From the NCBI RefSeq assembly GCF_039614845.1, contig NZ_JBDIML010000002.1, forward strand, positions 248,001-312,000: a DNA stretch of 64,000 nt, given 5' to 3'. Origin of the DNA: Ornithinibacillus xuwenensis. GTDB lineage: Bacteria > Bacillota > Bacilli > Bacillales > Amphibacillaceae. The notes under the pieces are model-generated. The model did no database searches. It had not been told where the DNA came from and worked only from the letters and a program-made list of their open reading frames with translations. Shown one piece after another: positions 49,368 through 57,764 of this stretch (its first letter is position 1; each line of letters opens with the position of its first letter). The translations under genes were made by a program, and so were the position numbers.

Positions 49368-50042
49368 ATGAATACAATACTCGTTGTTGATGATGATGCC
49401 CACATTCGAAAATTAATTCGTTTATATTTAGAAAATAGTAATTATGAGGTAATAGAAGCCTCCGATGGACAAGAGGCACTAGATATACTTGGAAAGCATT
49501 CCCTTGATTTAGCAATAGTCGATGTGATGATGCCAAAAATTGATGGCTATGAGCTGACAGAGGATATTCGATCCTTTATAGATATTCCTATTTTAATGGT
49601 GACCGCCAAGGGTGAGTCACAGGATAAAGTGAAAGGATTTCGAGCTGGGACAGATGATTACCTTGTTAAGCCGTTTGATCCTGTTGAATTAATTCTTCGT
49701 GTGGAAGCACTTTTAAAGCGATACAATATCAATGCGGAGAGCGTGATAAAATTAGGTAATACGACTATTGATAAGGATAGGCTTATCGTTCAATCAGGTG
49801 ATAATCGAGTTACGCTTAAAAAGAAGGAGTGTGAACTACTATTTGTTTTAGCTAGCTCGCCAGGAAAGATATTCACACGTAATCAGTTAATTGAGAAAAT
49901 CTGGGGTTATGATTACGAAGGTGATGAGCGAACGGTAGATGTTCATGTAAAGCGATTACGGGAACAGCTTGAAGTTCTGAATGACATAACGATAACGACT
50001 GTAAGAGGTCTTGGTTATCGTTTGGAGGCAATGGATGATTAA
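49368..50042 (+). CDS. Response regulator, OmpR family (HssR-like)
   Basis: 224 residues. The receiver domain has acidic pocket VVDDD, Asp acceptor in LAIVDVMMPKIDG (~52) and switch Lys in DYLVKPFDP. The winged helix (~130-220) contains IFTRNQLIEKIWGYDYEGDE followed by RTVDVHVKRLRE. That block is very close to S. aureus HssR, the heme-stress regulator. The gene overlaps the kinase gene by 8 bp. No hrtAB heme exporter is adjacent, so the stimulus remains open. Confidence 0.92.
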   Translation: MNTILVVDDDAHIRKLIRLYLENSNYEVIEASDGQEALDILGKHSLDLAIVDVMMPKIDGYELTEDIRSFIDIPILMVTAKGESQDKVKGFRAGTDDYLVKPFDPVELILRVEALLKRYNINAESVIKLGNTTIDKDRLIVQSGDNRVTLKKKECELLFVLASSPGKIFTRNQLIEKIWGYDYEGDERTVDVHVKRLREQLEVLNDITITTVRGLGYRLEAMDD

Positions 50043-51399
50043 AAAAAGCTTGTATTTAAAATTTGTGGGTACCTTTATTGGTGTTGTCATTGTTAGTATT
50101 TGTCTTTCCTATGTGTTAACACCTTATTCACTTGATCAGGAGAAGATATTTAAAGAAGAGCTATCTAAAATATCAATTGGTTTGGCTGAGGTTATTCAGA
50201 TGGCAGGTCCTGAGGATATCCCTGAATTAATGAAGGAATTTGATGATGTCGAATTTGACGTTATTATTACCAATGGGCGAGAGGTTTTTTATCAAAGGGA
50301 AGAAAAATCCTCTATTCATATAAAGCAGGATGAAATTAAAGAAATATTAACACATACATTAAACGACCCAGTTGTTCTAATGGATGAAAATCAGTCGTCA
50401 GCGAGAATAGTTGGTGTTCCCATTCATGTGTCTGGAGAAAACTATGCCCTTGTCACAAGAATTGACTATGAAGATGAATTTGAGGATATGCAACAGGGAA
50501 TATTCATTTCTTTATTATTAGTGCTCCTTGTTGGAAGCTTACTAATTGTCCTGGCATCCACCTATTTAGTTAATCCAATTAGAAATTTAACACTTGCTGC
50601 ACGTAAGATTGCAAAAGGGGACTTTTCTGTTCGAGTAGAGAAAAAGAACCGCAAAAACCAAGATGAAGTAGGAGAACTAATTGACAGCTTTAATCACATG
50701 ACTGCAGAGCTAGAAAAACTGGATACCATGCGTGCAGATTTTGTAAGTAATGTTTCGCATGAAATCCAATCGCCTCTTACGTCAATTAAAGGTTTTACAA
50801 AGGCAATCATGGATGATGTCATACCAAAGGAAAATCAAAAAGAGTATTTGAATATTATTTATCAGGAAATTGAGCGAATGTCGCGATTAAGTGATAACTT
50901 ATTGAGGATTGCCTCACTTGATTCGGAGCATCATCCTTATAACCCAACATCTTATCGTTTGGATGAGCAGCTGCGTAAGTCCGTCCTGACCACAGAGCCT
51001 TTATGGCATAAAAAAAATATTACAATAAATCTAGACCTAGAGCCTGTCGAAGTTTATGCGGATAAGGATTTAATGGAGCAGGTTTGGCTCAATTTAATCA
51101 CAAATGCGATCAAGTATTCAGAAGATGGTGGCATAATAGATATTGGCATACGTATAACCGCTAGTCGTATCCGTGTTCAAGTGACAGATTACGGTATTGG
51201 TATACCAGAAGCTGCTATTGGCAATTTGTTTAGTCGATTTTATAAAGTGGACCGCGCGCGCAATCGCTCCGATGAGGGGAATGGATTAGGGTTATCGATT
51301 GTGAAGAAAATCCTTACCATTCACAAATTTAGTATTGATGTTAAAAGCGAGGAAGGCGTAGGCTCTACCTTTACGGTGAAAATCCCAACGAATCAATGA
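50035..51399 (+). CDS. Sensor histidine kinase (HssS-like)
   Basis: This 454-residue membrane kinase has helix 1 at ~10-30, an extracellular sensor of ~120 residues, helix 2 at ~160-183, then HAMP (VNPIRNLTLAARKIAKGDFS). The phospho-acceptor His is in SNVSHEIQSPLTSIKG. ATP-binding boxes are LITNAIKYSEDGG, TDYGIGIPEAAIGNLFSRFY and GNGLGLSIVKKIL. The ATG at 50035 lies within the end of the regulator gene, after TGGAGG, so translation is coupled. It should phosphorylate the HssR-like partner; heme as ligand is only a guess from family likeness. Confidence 0.92.
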   Translation: MIKKSLYLKFVGTFIGVVIVSICLSYVLTPYSLDQEKIFKEELSKISIGLAEVIQMAGPEDIPELMKEFDDVEFDVIITNGREVFYQREEKSSIHIKQDEIKEILTHTLNDPVVLMDENQSSARIVGVPIHVSGENYALVTRIDYEDEFEDMQQGIFISLLLVLLVGSLLIVLASTYLVNPIRNLTLAARKIAKGDFSVRVEKKNRKNQDEVGELIDSFNHMTAELEKLDTMRADFVSNVSHEIQSPLTSIKGFTKAIMDDVIPKENQKEYLNIIYQEIERMSRLSDNLLRIASLDSEHHPYNPTSYRLDEQLRKSVLTTEPLWHKKNITINLDLEPVEVYADKDLMEQVWLNLITNAIKYSEDGGIIDIGIRITASRIRVQVTDYGIGIPEAAIGNLFSRFYKVDRARNRSDEGNGLGLSIVKKILTIHKFSIDVKSEEGVGSTFTVKIPTNQ

Positions 51400-51407
51400 T
51401 TTAAAGG

Positions 51408-51437
51408 ACTACAAACATTTTTGTTTGTAGTTTTTTT
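51408..51437 (+). terminator. Terminator of the HssRS-like operon
   Basis: ACTACAAAC (51408-51416) pairs with GTTTGTAGT (51423-51431), followed by T7. Confidence 0.88.
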
Positions 51438-51640
51438 AGTTCATATTCAGTTCATAATTATTTTCTATACTAACAGTACACCCAGAAAACTATCTATTTT
51501 TTTATCATTATGTGCAACAAAACACAAAGTTGATTCGTATAGATATAAGAATAAAAAAAGACAAATAGTATAAACCTGGGATGAAAATGGCAAATCTTAT
51601 AGAAATACAAGATGTAGGTAACTTCTAGGAGGAATACGAA

Positions 51641-52324
51641 ATGTTCTTTCATCCAATGGATTTTCTAATCATCATTGCATTTGTACTAGCAATGTGGGCT
51701 CAATCGAGAGTTCAAAGTAACTTTCATAAGGGCTCCAAGGTTATCGCTACATCAAAAATGACTGGTGTGGAAGTAGCTAGAAAAATTCTAGATTATGAAG
51801 GTCTAACTGATGTGAGAATAGAACTCTCAAGACGAGGAGCTTTGTCCGATCATTATGATCCGAAAGCGAAGGTGGTCCGATTATCAGAACCAGTCTATCG
51901 AGGTAATTCACTAGCATCTCTTGCTGTTGCTGCACATGAGGTAGGACATGCAATTCAGCATGCAGACCATTACGCTATGTTAGTACTAAGACATCGATTA
52001 GTTCCATTTGCAAATATCGGCTCTCAAATGGCACCATTCTTACTCATTGGAGGCTTTTTACTCCGTTGGACTAATTTAATTGGGGTCGGAATCATACTAT
52101 TTGCGGCAGCTGTATTATTTCAACTTGTGACACTACCAGTTGAATATGACGCATCAAGGCGTGCTAAGAATAAATTATTAGAACTAGGTATGATTACGAA
52201 TCAAGAAGAAAAAGGTGTAGGAAAAGTCCTAAACGCAGCAGCATTAACGTATGTTGCGAGCACATTGATAGCAGTTTTGGAGCTTATAAAATATATAATA
52301 ATTTTTAGAGAAAGACAAAATTAA
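51641..52324 (+). CDS. yugP: Membrane zinc metallopeptidase, YugP family
   Basis: This 227-residue membrane protein carries the zinc-peptidase motif HEVGH in LAVAAHEVGHAIQHADHYA (~100). Hydrophobic helices lie near the N-terminus (~5-20) and after residue 125, and the family motif VEYDASRRAKNKL is present. YugP-type proteases are predicted to act in membrane protein quality control; substrates are unknown. AGGAGG lies before the ATG. Two small genes of the same direction follow within 20-25 bp, probably one operon. Confidence 0.92.
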   Translation: MFFHPMDFLIIIAFVLAMWAQSRVQSNFHKGSKVIATSKMTGVEVARKILDYEGLTDVRIELSRRGALSDHYDPKAKVVRLSEPVYRGNSLASLAVAAHEVGHAIQHADHYAMLVLRHRLVPFANIGSQMAPFLLIGGFLLRWTNLIGVGIILFAAAVLFQLVTLPVEYDASRRAKNKLLELGMITNQEEKGVGKVLNAAALTYVASTLIAVLELIKYIIIFRERQN

Positions 52325-52342
52325 AAAAGGTAGGGAATTAAC

Positions 52343-52774
52343 ATGAATTTACCCATCACAGATATGCCGAATTTTGTTAAGAAAGAAGTAGATAGTCTGA
52401 ATGAAACGCTATCACCCTTCATCAAAAAAGTTTCGAAATATTCGTTTTGGGCATTTCCTTTCATTACATTATCGCTTATCAATTTATTTTTTATGCTAGT
52501 TGTCATGCCTGAAACAAGGACAACGATTTCTTTAATAATCTATGCAGTGCTTGGTGCATTTGGATTTGCTTTATCCAAAGAAGCAAAGTTTCAACGAAAA
52601 GAGATTTTGAAAGTAAGTGAGTCGTTTATCGTTAAACGGATTAAGAAAAGTAATGTTGTAACAGATACGATAAAAGAACGATATATTAAATCAATTAAAG
52701 AGCAGCCAGCGCTGGCAATGAATAACTTTATTCGATTCTTAGAAGAAGAGAATCGATTTATCGCCAGAGAATAA
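52343..52774 (+). CDS. Small membrane protein (DUF5392-like)
   Basis: 143 residues with two central hydrophobic helices (~30-55 and 64-80) and charged cytoplasmic ends. The C-terminus (NFIRFLEEENRFIARE) is helical. The layout and length resemble DUF5392, a Bacillaceae family of unknown role; this assignment is from memory and tentative. It begins 18 bp after the metallopeptidase gene and precedes a soluble gene, so it is likely co-transcribed. Confidence 0.75.
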   Translation: MNLPITDMPNFVKKEVDSLNETLSPFIKKVSKYSFWAFPFITLSLINLFFMLVVMPETRTTISLIIYAVLGAFGFALSKEAKFQRKEILKVSESFIVKRIKKSNVVTDTIKERYIKSIKEQPALAMNNFIRFLEEENRFIARE

Positions 52775-52798
52775 GCTTAAAAAGGCCGGAGGGATTTC

Positions 52799-53086
52799 GT
52801 GGAGTTACTAGCGAAACAGGAGTATATAAAGATCGAAAGAAAGGTCTATAGTATTGAGCAAGTTGACATCGAGCATAAACGCTTCCTTCATTTGTATACA
52901 GATAAAATCACGAGTCAGCACCGTGAATTTCCGATACAAGACGTGCTAGATATATCCTATCGCGAGATCGGTGGTGAAGGAGCTGGTCTTCTTTACCTAC
53001 ATACGATCCGAGGCGTTTATTCCTATACTGTGAAATCATCTCCAAAGCATTTTATGGATATCTTCAAAGAGCATGTTAACAAGTAG
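52799..53086 (+). CDS. Small soluble protein, PH-like
   Basis: This 95-residue protein is all beta in character (YIKIERKVYSIEQVDIEHKR, RGVYSYTVKSSPKHFMDIFKEH) and ends in a helix, as in bacterial PH-like domains. It begins at GTG after GGAGGG. It has no signal or membrane helix. Third gene of the metallopeptidase cluster. Function unknown. Confidence 0.7.
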   Translation: MELLAKQEYIKIERKVYSIEQVDIEHKRFLHLYTDKITSQHREFPIQDVLDISYREIGGEGAGLLYLHTIRGVYSYTVKSSPKHFMDIFKEHVNK

Positions 53087-53130
53087 CATGCAACGTTTGT
53101 GAAAAATCGAATTGAAATGGGGAATGACAA

Positions 53131-53547
53131 ATGTCTGTTATGATTTATGGAGCAGCATGTTCATCAACTAGAAAAGCAAAAGAATGGTTTAAAAAATTTG
53201 ATATTGAATTTGTAGAACGAAATATTCTAAAAGAACCATTAACGGTTCACGAATTGCAGCAAATTCTGCGTAGAACTGTTGATGGTACAGAAGAAATCAT
53301 TTCTACTAGATCCAAAGCCTACAAGGAGCTTAACGTAGATATTGATGCGCTTCCACTGCAGGAACTACTAGAACTTATTCATAAGCACCCTAGATTACTA
53401 AGAAGTCCTATCATGTTAGATGAAAAAAGGCTTCAAGTTGGCTTCCATGTAGATGATATAAGACAGTTTCTACCTCGTAAAACAAGAGAGAGACAATGGC
53501 TACAATGGCGTATGAATTACCTTCCAATGACGGAGATTGTAAAATAA
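53131..53547 (+). CDS. Spx/ArsC-family protein lacking the CxxC switch
   Basis: This 138-residue member of the Spx/MgsR family binds RNA polymerase alpha subunit in its relatives. It has the family helix CSSTRKAKEWF with Cys10, but the second switch cysteine is Thr13 (C-S-S-T instead of C-x-x-C). The RSPI motif and VGFHVDDIRQFLPRKTRE region are retained. The disulfide redox switch of Spx thus cannot form, so it may be a constitutive or single-thiol sensor. A strong terminator follows. Gene name not assigned because it is neither clearly Spx nor MgsR. Confidence 0.88.
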   Translation: MSVMIYGAACSSTRKAKEWFKKFDIEFVERNILKEPLTVHELQQILRRTVDGTEEIISTRSKAYKELNVDIDALPLQELLELIHKHPRLLRSPIMLDEKRLQVGFHVDDIRQFLPRKTRERQWLQWRMNYLPMTEIVK

Positions 53548-53583
53548 TATAGAGATAGACCTCGTAATAGTTGTTAAGGGAAA

Positions 53584-53616
53584 AACGTAACCCTCTTTTT
53601 GAAGGTTACGTTTTTT
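53584..53616 (+). terminator. Terminator after the Spx-like gene
   Basis: AACGTAACC (53584-53592) pairs with GGTTACGTT (53604-53612), followed by T6. Confidence 0.88.
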
Positions 53617-53706
53617 ATCAGACAAAATGTTAAAATAATTCTATTTTATTCCAAACTAGTTTATTATTAAAATTATATAGATGTTGTTTAAAAAGGAAGG
53701 TATTCT

Positions 53707-54873
53707 ATGTCGGAAGAAAATATATCGCGGTTGGAGATTGATGGTAAGGAAATCATTCTTATTGGTACGGCACACGTATCCAAAAATAGTGCTGAACAGG
53801 TGAAAGCCGTAATTGAAGCGGAAAATCCTGATTCGGTTTGCGTCGAATTAGACGAACAACGGTATAAATCGATTACAGAAGGAAATAAATGGAAAGAAAC
53901 GGATATCTTTAAAGTAATTAAAGAAAAGAAATCAACATTACTACTCATGAATCTTGCTATTTCCTCTTTTCAAAAACGTATGGCGAGCCAGTTTGGAATA
54001 AACCCTGGACAGGAAATGATCCAAGGGATTGAATCCGCAAAAGAAGTCAACGCAGATCTTGTATTAGCAGATCGTAATATCCAAACAACTTTTTCACGTA
54101 TCTGGCGTGGTATTGGTTTAAAAGGAAAGGCAATGCTTTTGACTCAAGTAATTGCAGGTATTTTCACCAAAGAAACGATTTCGGAAGACGATCTGGAAAA
54201 AATGAAGACACAAGATATGATTGATTCCATGCTACAGGAATTTACAGAAAGCTTTCCAAAGCTAAAAAAGCCACTTATTGATGAGCGTGATCAATATCTA
54301 GCTCAAAAAATTAAGGAGGCACCTGGAGATAAGATTGTTGCTGTTCTTGGTGCAGCGCATGTACCTGGAATTAAGGAGCAAATTAAACAAGATCATGACA
54401 TTAAGGAATTATCAAAGCTCCCACCAAAATCTAAAATTCCCAAAATGATTGGATGGTCCATTCCGATATTCATTCTTGCCCTTATTGTCTATACATTTAT
54501 GACAAATTCAGCAGCAGGTATTGAACAAATAATTAGTTGGATTTTATGGAATGGAACATTATCGGCACTAGGTACGCTAGTGGCGTTTGGACATCCGCTT
54601 GCAGTTCTTACTGCGTTTATTGCAGCTCCGATAACCTCATTAGAGCCGTTTCTTGCTGCCGGATGGTTCGCAGGATTTGTACAAGCGTATTTCCGTAGGC
54701 CGAATGTAAGGGATTTTGAAAACCTATCGGAGGATGTTCATAGTTTTAAAGGATTTTGGAATAACAAAGTAACCCGTGTACTTCTCGTTGTTATCTTTGC
54801 AAACATCGGTAGTTCAATCGGTACGTTTATAGGTGGAGCAGATGTCATAAGAGTCTTTTTAGAACACCTATAA
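53707..54873 (+). CDS. TraB/PrgY-family membrane protein
   Basis: Residues ~1-235 form the soluble TraB/TIKI-like domain, with IILIGTAHVSKNSAEQVKAV (GxxHxx motif, ~17) and VAVLGAAHVPGIKEQI (~207) as its two hallmark histidine motifs. About four membrane helices follow (~245-385). Family relatives include PrgY, which inactivates pheromone peptides, and TIKI metalloproteases. Inference: a membrane protease or peptide-inhibiting protein. AAGGAAGG precedes the ATG. Monocistronic as far as seen. Confidence 0.9.
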   Translation: MSEENISRLEIDGKEIILIGTAHVSKNSAEQVKAVIEAENPDSVCVELDEQRYKSITEGNKWKETDIFKVIKEKKSTLLLMNLAISSFQKRMASQFGINPGQEMIQGIESAKEVNADLVLADRNIQTTFSRIWRGIGLKGKAMLLTQVIAGIFTKETISEDDLEKMKTQDMIDSMLQEFTESFPKLKKPLIDERDQYLAQKIKEAPGDKIVAVLGAAHVPGIKEQIKQDHDIKELSKLPPKSKIPKMIGWSIPIFILALIVYTFMTNSAAGIEQIISWILWNGTLSALGTLVAFGHPLAVLTAFIAAPITSLEPFLAAGWFAGFVQAYFRRPNVRDFENLSEDVHSFKGFWNNKVTRVLLVVIFANIGSSIGTFIGGADVIRVFLEHL

Positions 54874-54994
54874 ATCGGAAATAAATAGTGTAACTGAAAG
54901 GGTTATTTTCCTTTTAACACTGTTCTAAATTCATTAGAATATAAGTAACAATAAATATATTAAGGTATTGTAAATCTTAAGGGGGAACTATCTA

Positions 54995-56242
54995 GTGATC
55001 ATTGCGATCATCATATTATTGTTTGTATCCTTATTCTTCTCTGGTAGTGAAACTGCACTTACTGCAGCGAATAAGATGAAGCTACAAACAAAAGCAAATA
55101 ATAATGATAAAAGATCTGAGAATCTATTGAACTTGGTTTCAAAGCCGAGTGAGTTTATTACGGCGATATTAATCGGAAACAATATTGCGAACATTATTTT
55201 ACCTACTCTTGTAACAATGGTTGCATTAGAGTATGGCGTTAATGTGGCGATTGCTTCAGCAATATTAACGGTAACGATCATCGTATTTTCAGAAGTGTTA
55301 CCGAAATCAATTGCAGCAGCGTTTCCGGATAAAATAGCATACATTGTGTATCCCGTAATCCGATTTTTTACCATTATTTTTAAGCCTTTAACACTACTTC
55401 TAAATGGTATGACTGGTCTTATCATCAAATTGCTAGCGAAGGATGATGAGGATAATGTGTCCATATCAAAGGAAGATCTAAGAGCAATGGTGGATATTGC
55501 CGGTACGGAAGGAACCTTTAAACAAGAGGAGTCTTACCGTATAAAGGGGATATTGGACTTTCAGGATTTAAATGTGAAGGATGTACTAAAAACACCTCGG
55601 ATGGATATCGTAGCTGTACCTCATGACGCTACTTATGAAGAGGTTAGAGATATTGTGATACAAAATCAATATACGCGTTATCCTGTCTATGATGAGGAAA
55701 TCGATAACATCATAGGGGTGTTTCATTCCAAATACCTGTTGAGTTGGTCTATAGAACCGGAGAAAACGCTCGAGTCCTATTGTGATCTCGATCCGATGGT
55801 TTTCTTTGAATTCCATTCAATTGAAATGGTATTTAGACAAATGACACGGGAAAGAAAACATCTCGCAATTGTTCTAGATGAATATGGTGGAACAGAAGGT
55901 ATTTTAACACATGAAGACATCATCGAAGCGATGATTGGTTTAGAAATTGAAGATGAAATGGATTTAGAAAGTGAGAAGCTAGTCGAGAAGCTTACAGAAA
56001 CAGAAATTATCTGTGATGGCAAAATCACATTACATCGTCTAAATTCCATTTTTGATACGGATATACCCGAGGAAGAGGATGTCCTTTCAGGTTATTTACT
56101 AACAGAGTTCACACAATTTCCAAAGCAAGGTGACGAGCTTGAAAGAGATAATCTGAAATTTAAAATATTAGAAGTCGATGGAAGAACCTTAAAACAAATT
56201 CAAATCCTAAAAGAAGATATAGTCGAAATGGAGGAGGGATAA
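54995..56242 (+). CDS. CNNM/CorC-family protein (DUF21-CBS-CorC)
   Basis: This 415-residue protein has the N-terminal DUF21 domain with four membrane helices (~1-140) including SGSETALTAANK, a CBS pair (~190-330) and a C-terminal CorC/HlyC-type domain (~340-410). Such proteins transport or regulate Mg2+ and Na+ efflux. The start is GTG after AAGGGGG. It is followed 2 bp later by a zinc-ribbon gene, so the two are coupled. Ion specificity is not seen in the sequence. Confidence 0.9.
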   Translation: MIIAIIILLFVSLFFSGSETALTAANKMKLQTKANNNDKRSENLLNLVSKPSEFITAILIGNNIANIILPTLVTMVALEYGVNVAIASAILTVTIIVFSEVLPKSIAAAFPDKIAYIVYPVIRFFTIIFKPLTLLLNGMTGLIIKLLAKDDEDNVSISKEDLRAMVDIAGTEGTFKQEESYRIKGILDFQDLNVKDVLKTPRMDIVAVPHDATYEEVRDIVIQNQYTRYPVYDEEIDNIIGVFHSKYLLSWSIEPEKTLESYCDLDPMVFFEFHSIEMVFRQMTRERKHLAIVLDEYGGTEGILTHEDIIEAMIGLEIEDEMDLESEKLVEKLTETEIICDGKITLHRLNSIFDTDIPEEEDVLSGYLLTEFTQFPKQGDELERDNLKFKILEVDGRTLKQIQILKEDIVEMEEG

Positions 56243-56243
56243 T

Positions 56244-56549
56244 ATGAACTGTCCAATTTGTGATGGAGTCCGAATGAAGGAAGTAGAAAAAGGTAGCGTA
56301 TTAATTGATATTTGCCCTAGCTGTAAAGGAGTTTGGCTAGATCGTGGTGAATTAGAAAAAATCACCTCTGGTCTAAATGAAGACCGAAAATATTATGAGG
56401 AAACCTTTGCCGCATACGAACGCGATTATCGTGAACGCCCAACCAAAAAGAATGATTACCACAATGGATATGATTCGAAACACGGTCAACATGGTTATAA
56501 AAAAAGCAAGAAGAAAACCATGCTCGATGTATTTAGTGACTTATTCTAA
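56244..56549 (+). CDS. TFIIB-type zinc-ribbon protein
   Basis: This 101-residue protein opens with a zinc ribbon of four cysteines: MNCPICDG and DICPSCKGVWLDRGEL. The C-terminal half is basic and Lys/Tyr/His-rich (KNDYHNGYDSKHGQHGYKKS). The zf-TFIIB small-protein group is widespread, with no defined function. It starts 2 bp after the CNNM gene, inside its ribosome-site region (GGAGGG), so it shares that operon. Confidence 0.88.
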   Translation: MNCPICDGVRMKEVEKGSVLIDICPSCKGVWLDRGELEKITSGLNEDRKYYEETFAAYERDYRERPTKKNDYHNGYDSKHGQHGYKKSKKKTMLDVFSDLF

Positions 56550-56556
56550 GTGATGT

Positions 56557-56592
56557 GATCTCTTTGTTATCCAAACAAAGAGGTCTTTTTTT
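56557..56592 (+). terminator. Terminator of the CNNM/zinc-ribbon operon
   Basis: GATCTCTTTGT (56557-56567) pairs with ACAAAGAGGTC (56575-56585, one mismatch or wobble), followed by T8. Confidence 0.88.
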
Positions 56593-56626
56593 TATGAGGA
56601 AAACCAGTCCCGCCGTTCGGTTTTGG

Positions 56627-57302
56627 CATGAGATGTGGCCTCATGTATGTTTTGAGCGAAAAATCCGGATGAAAAGTGCATGAGAGGGAGTCTCATGTAT
56701 GTTTTGCACGAAAAATCCGGATGAAAAGTGCATGAGAGGGAGTCTCATGCATGTTTTGCGCGAAAAATCCGGATGAAAAGTGCATGAGAGGGAGTCTCAT
56801 GTATGTTTTGCACGAAAAATCCGGATGAAAAGTGCATGAGAGGGAGTCTCATGCATGTTTTGAGCGGAATAGCCAGATGAAAAGTGCATGAGAGAGGTTG
56901 TCATGTATGTTTTGCACGAAAAATCCAGATGAAAAGTGCATGAGAGGGAGTCTCATGTATGTTTTGAGCGAAAAATTAGGATGAAAAGTGCATGAGAGCA
57001 CCTCTCATGTATGTTTTACGCGAAGAATCCAGATGAAAAGTGCATGAGAGGGAGTCTCATGCATGTTTTGCACGAAAAATCCAGATGAAAAGTGCATGGG
57101 AGGTTGCCTCATGTATGTTTTGCACGAAAAATCCGGATGAAAAGTGCATGAGAGCACCTCTCATGTATGTTTTGCGCGAAAAGTTGCCACAAAAAGTGCA
57201 TGAGAGCGCCCCTCATGCATATTTGAAACGAAAAGTAACCTCAAAAAGCGCATGAGAATAGCCATCATACATGTATTAAGCGGTAAAGCAGCTAGTAACT
57301 TT
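56627..57302. repeat. Thirteen-unit 52-bp tandem repeat of hairpins
   Basis: CATGAG-like cores start at 56627 and then every 52 bp exactly up to 57251 (13 units). Most units contain CATGAGA-N5-TCTCATG, then ATGTTTTG, CGAAAAATCC and GGATGAAAAGTG, including the palindrome ATCCGGAT. The hairpin is kept while its centre varies: CATGAGAG-CAC-CTCTCATG at 56991 and 57147, CATGAG-N7-CTCATG at 56627. The outer units are the most diverged. A 52-bp period is not a multiple of three, so it cannot encode a repeated peptide. Nothing else lies in this gap. Confidence 0.92.
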
Positions 57303-57374
57303 TTACAGTCATACGTGTATATTTTTTCAGTCAATGCTCATACTAACCAAAATTTTTAAAGGAGGTATGAATTA

Positions 57375-57494
57375 GTGGAGGATACATCTACCTTTGTCGC
57401 GAAATTCAATGAGAGAAAAAGAAAAGATGAACAGATTAGGAAAAGGCAAAGTGGTGCTAATCGAGAAAGACACTTACCTAACAAACGACACTAA
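57375..57494 (+). CDS. DUF4023-like small basic protein
   Basis: A 39-residue ORF starting at GTG, with the strong site AAAGGAGGT eight bases upstream. The sequence MEDTSTFVAKFNERKRKDEQ then IRKRQSGANRERHLPNKRH has the pattern F-V-x-K near the start and L-P-N-K-x-H at the end that I recall for DUF4023, a tiny Bacillaceae family. It is soluble and highly charged. It precedes sspH by 29 bp, so a spore link is possible. Confidence 0.7.
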   Translation: MEDTSTFVAKFNERKRKDEQIRKRQSGANRERHLPNKRH

Positions 57495-57523
57495 TGAGAG
57501 TCGCGTATTAAAGGAGGTTATAG

Positions 57524-57706
57524 ATGGATAGGAAACGTGCGTTGGAGATACATCAGTCTCTAGACTTGATTGCTGTTAGTTATAAGGGTAACCCAGTTTA
57601 TTTACAACAAGTTGACCCAATGACAAATAAAGCTAGAGTGCTTCCGTTAGACAATTTACATCGTGAGTTTGATGTTGAAATTTCTAATCTGCAAGAAAGA
57701 GCATAG
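57524..57706 (+). CDS. sspH: Small acid-soluble spore protein, H type
   Basis: A 60-residue protein matching the SspH family: MDRKRALEIHQSLDLIAVSY, then GNPVYLQQVDPMTNKARVLP and a tail EFDVEISNLQE. In B. subtilis SspH is a minor spore-core protein made in the forespore under sigma-G control. AAAGGAGG precedes the ATG. It ends in a strong terminator and may be co-transcribed with the DUF4023-like gene. It is good evidence that the organism sporulates. Confidence 0.93.
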   Translation: MDRKRALEIHQSLDLIAVSYKGNPVYLQQVDPMTNKARVLPLDNLHREFDVEISNLQERA

Positions 57707-57724
57707 AGAATCCTGAAATCAAGA

Positions 57725-57756
57725 AAATCGCAATGCTTGCACTTGCATTGCGATTT
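57725..57756. terminator. Terminator after sspH
   Basis: AAATCGCAATGC (57725-57736) pairs perfectly with GCATTGCGATTT (57745-57756). It lies between convergent genes. Confidence 0.85.
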
Positions 57757-57764
57757 CTCCATGT

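Noticed and set aside
57040..57255. 71-residue ORF within the 52-bp repeats
   Set aside because: The repeat period is not a multiple of three, so the frame shifts each unit. The ORF has no ribosome site and covers only part of the array.
56627..57302. CRISPR array
   Set aside because: The whole 52-bp unit is repeated with drift. There are no unique spacers alternating with constant repeats and no cas genes.
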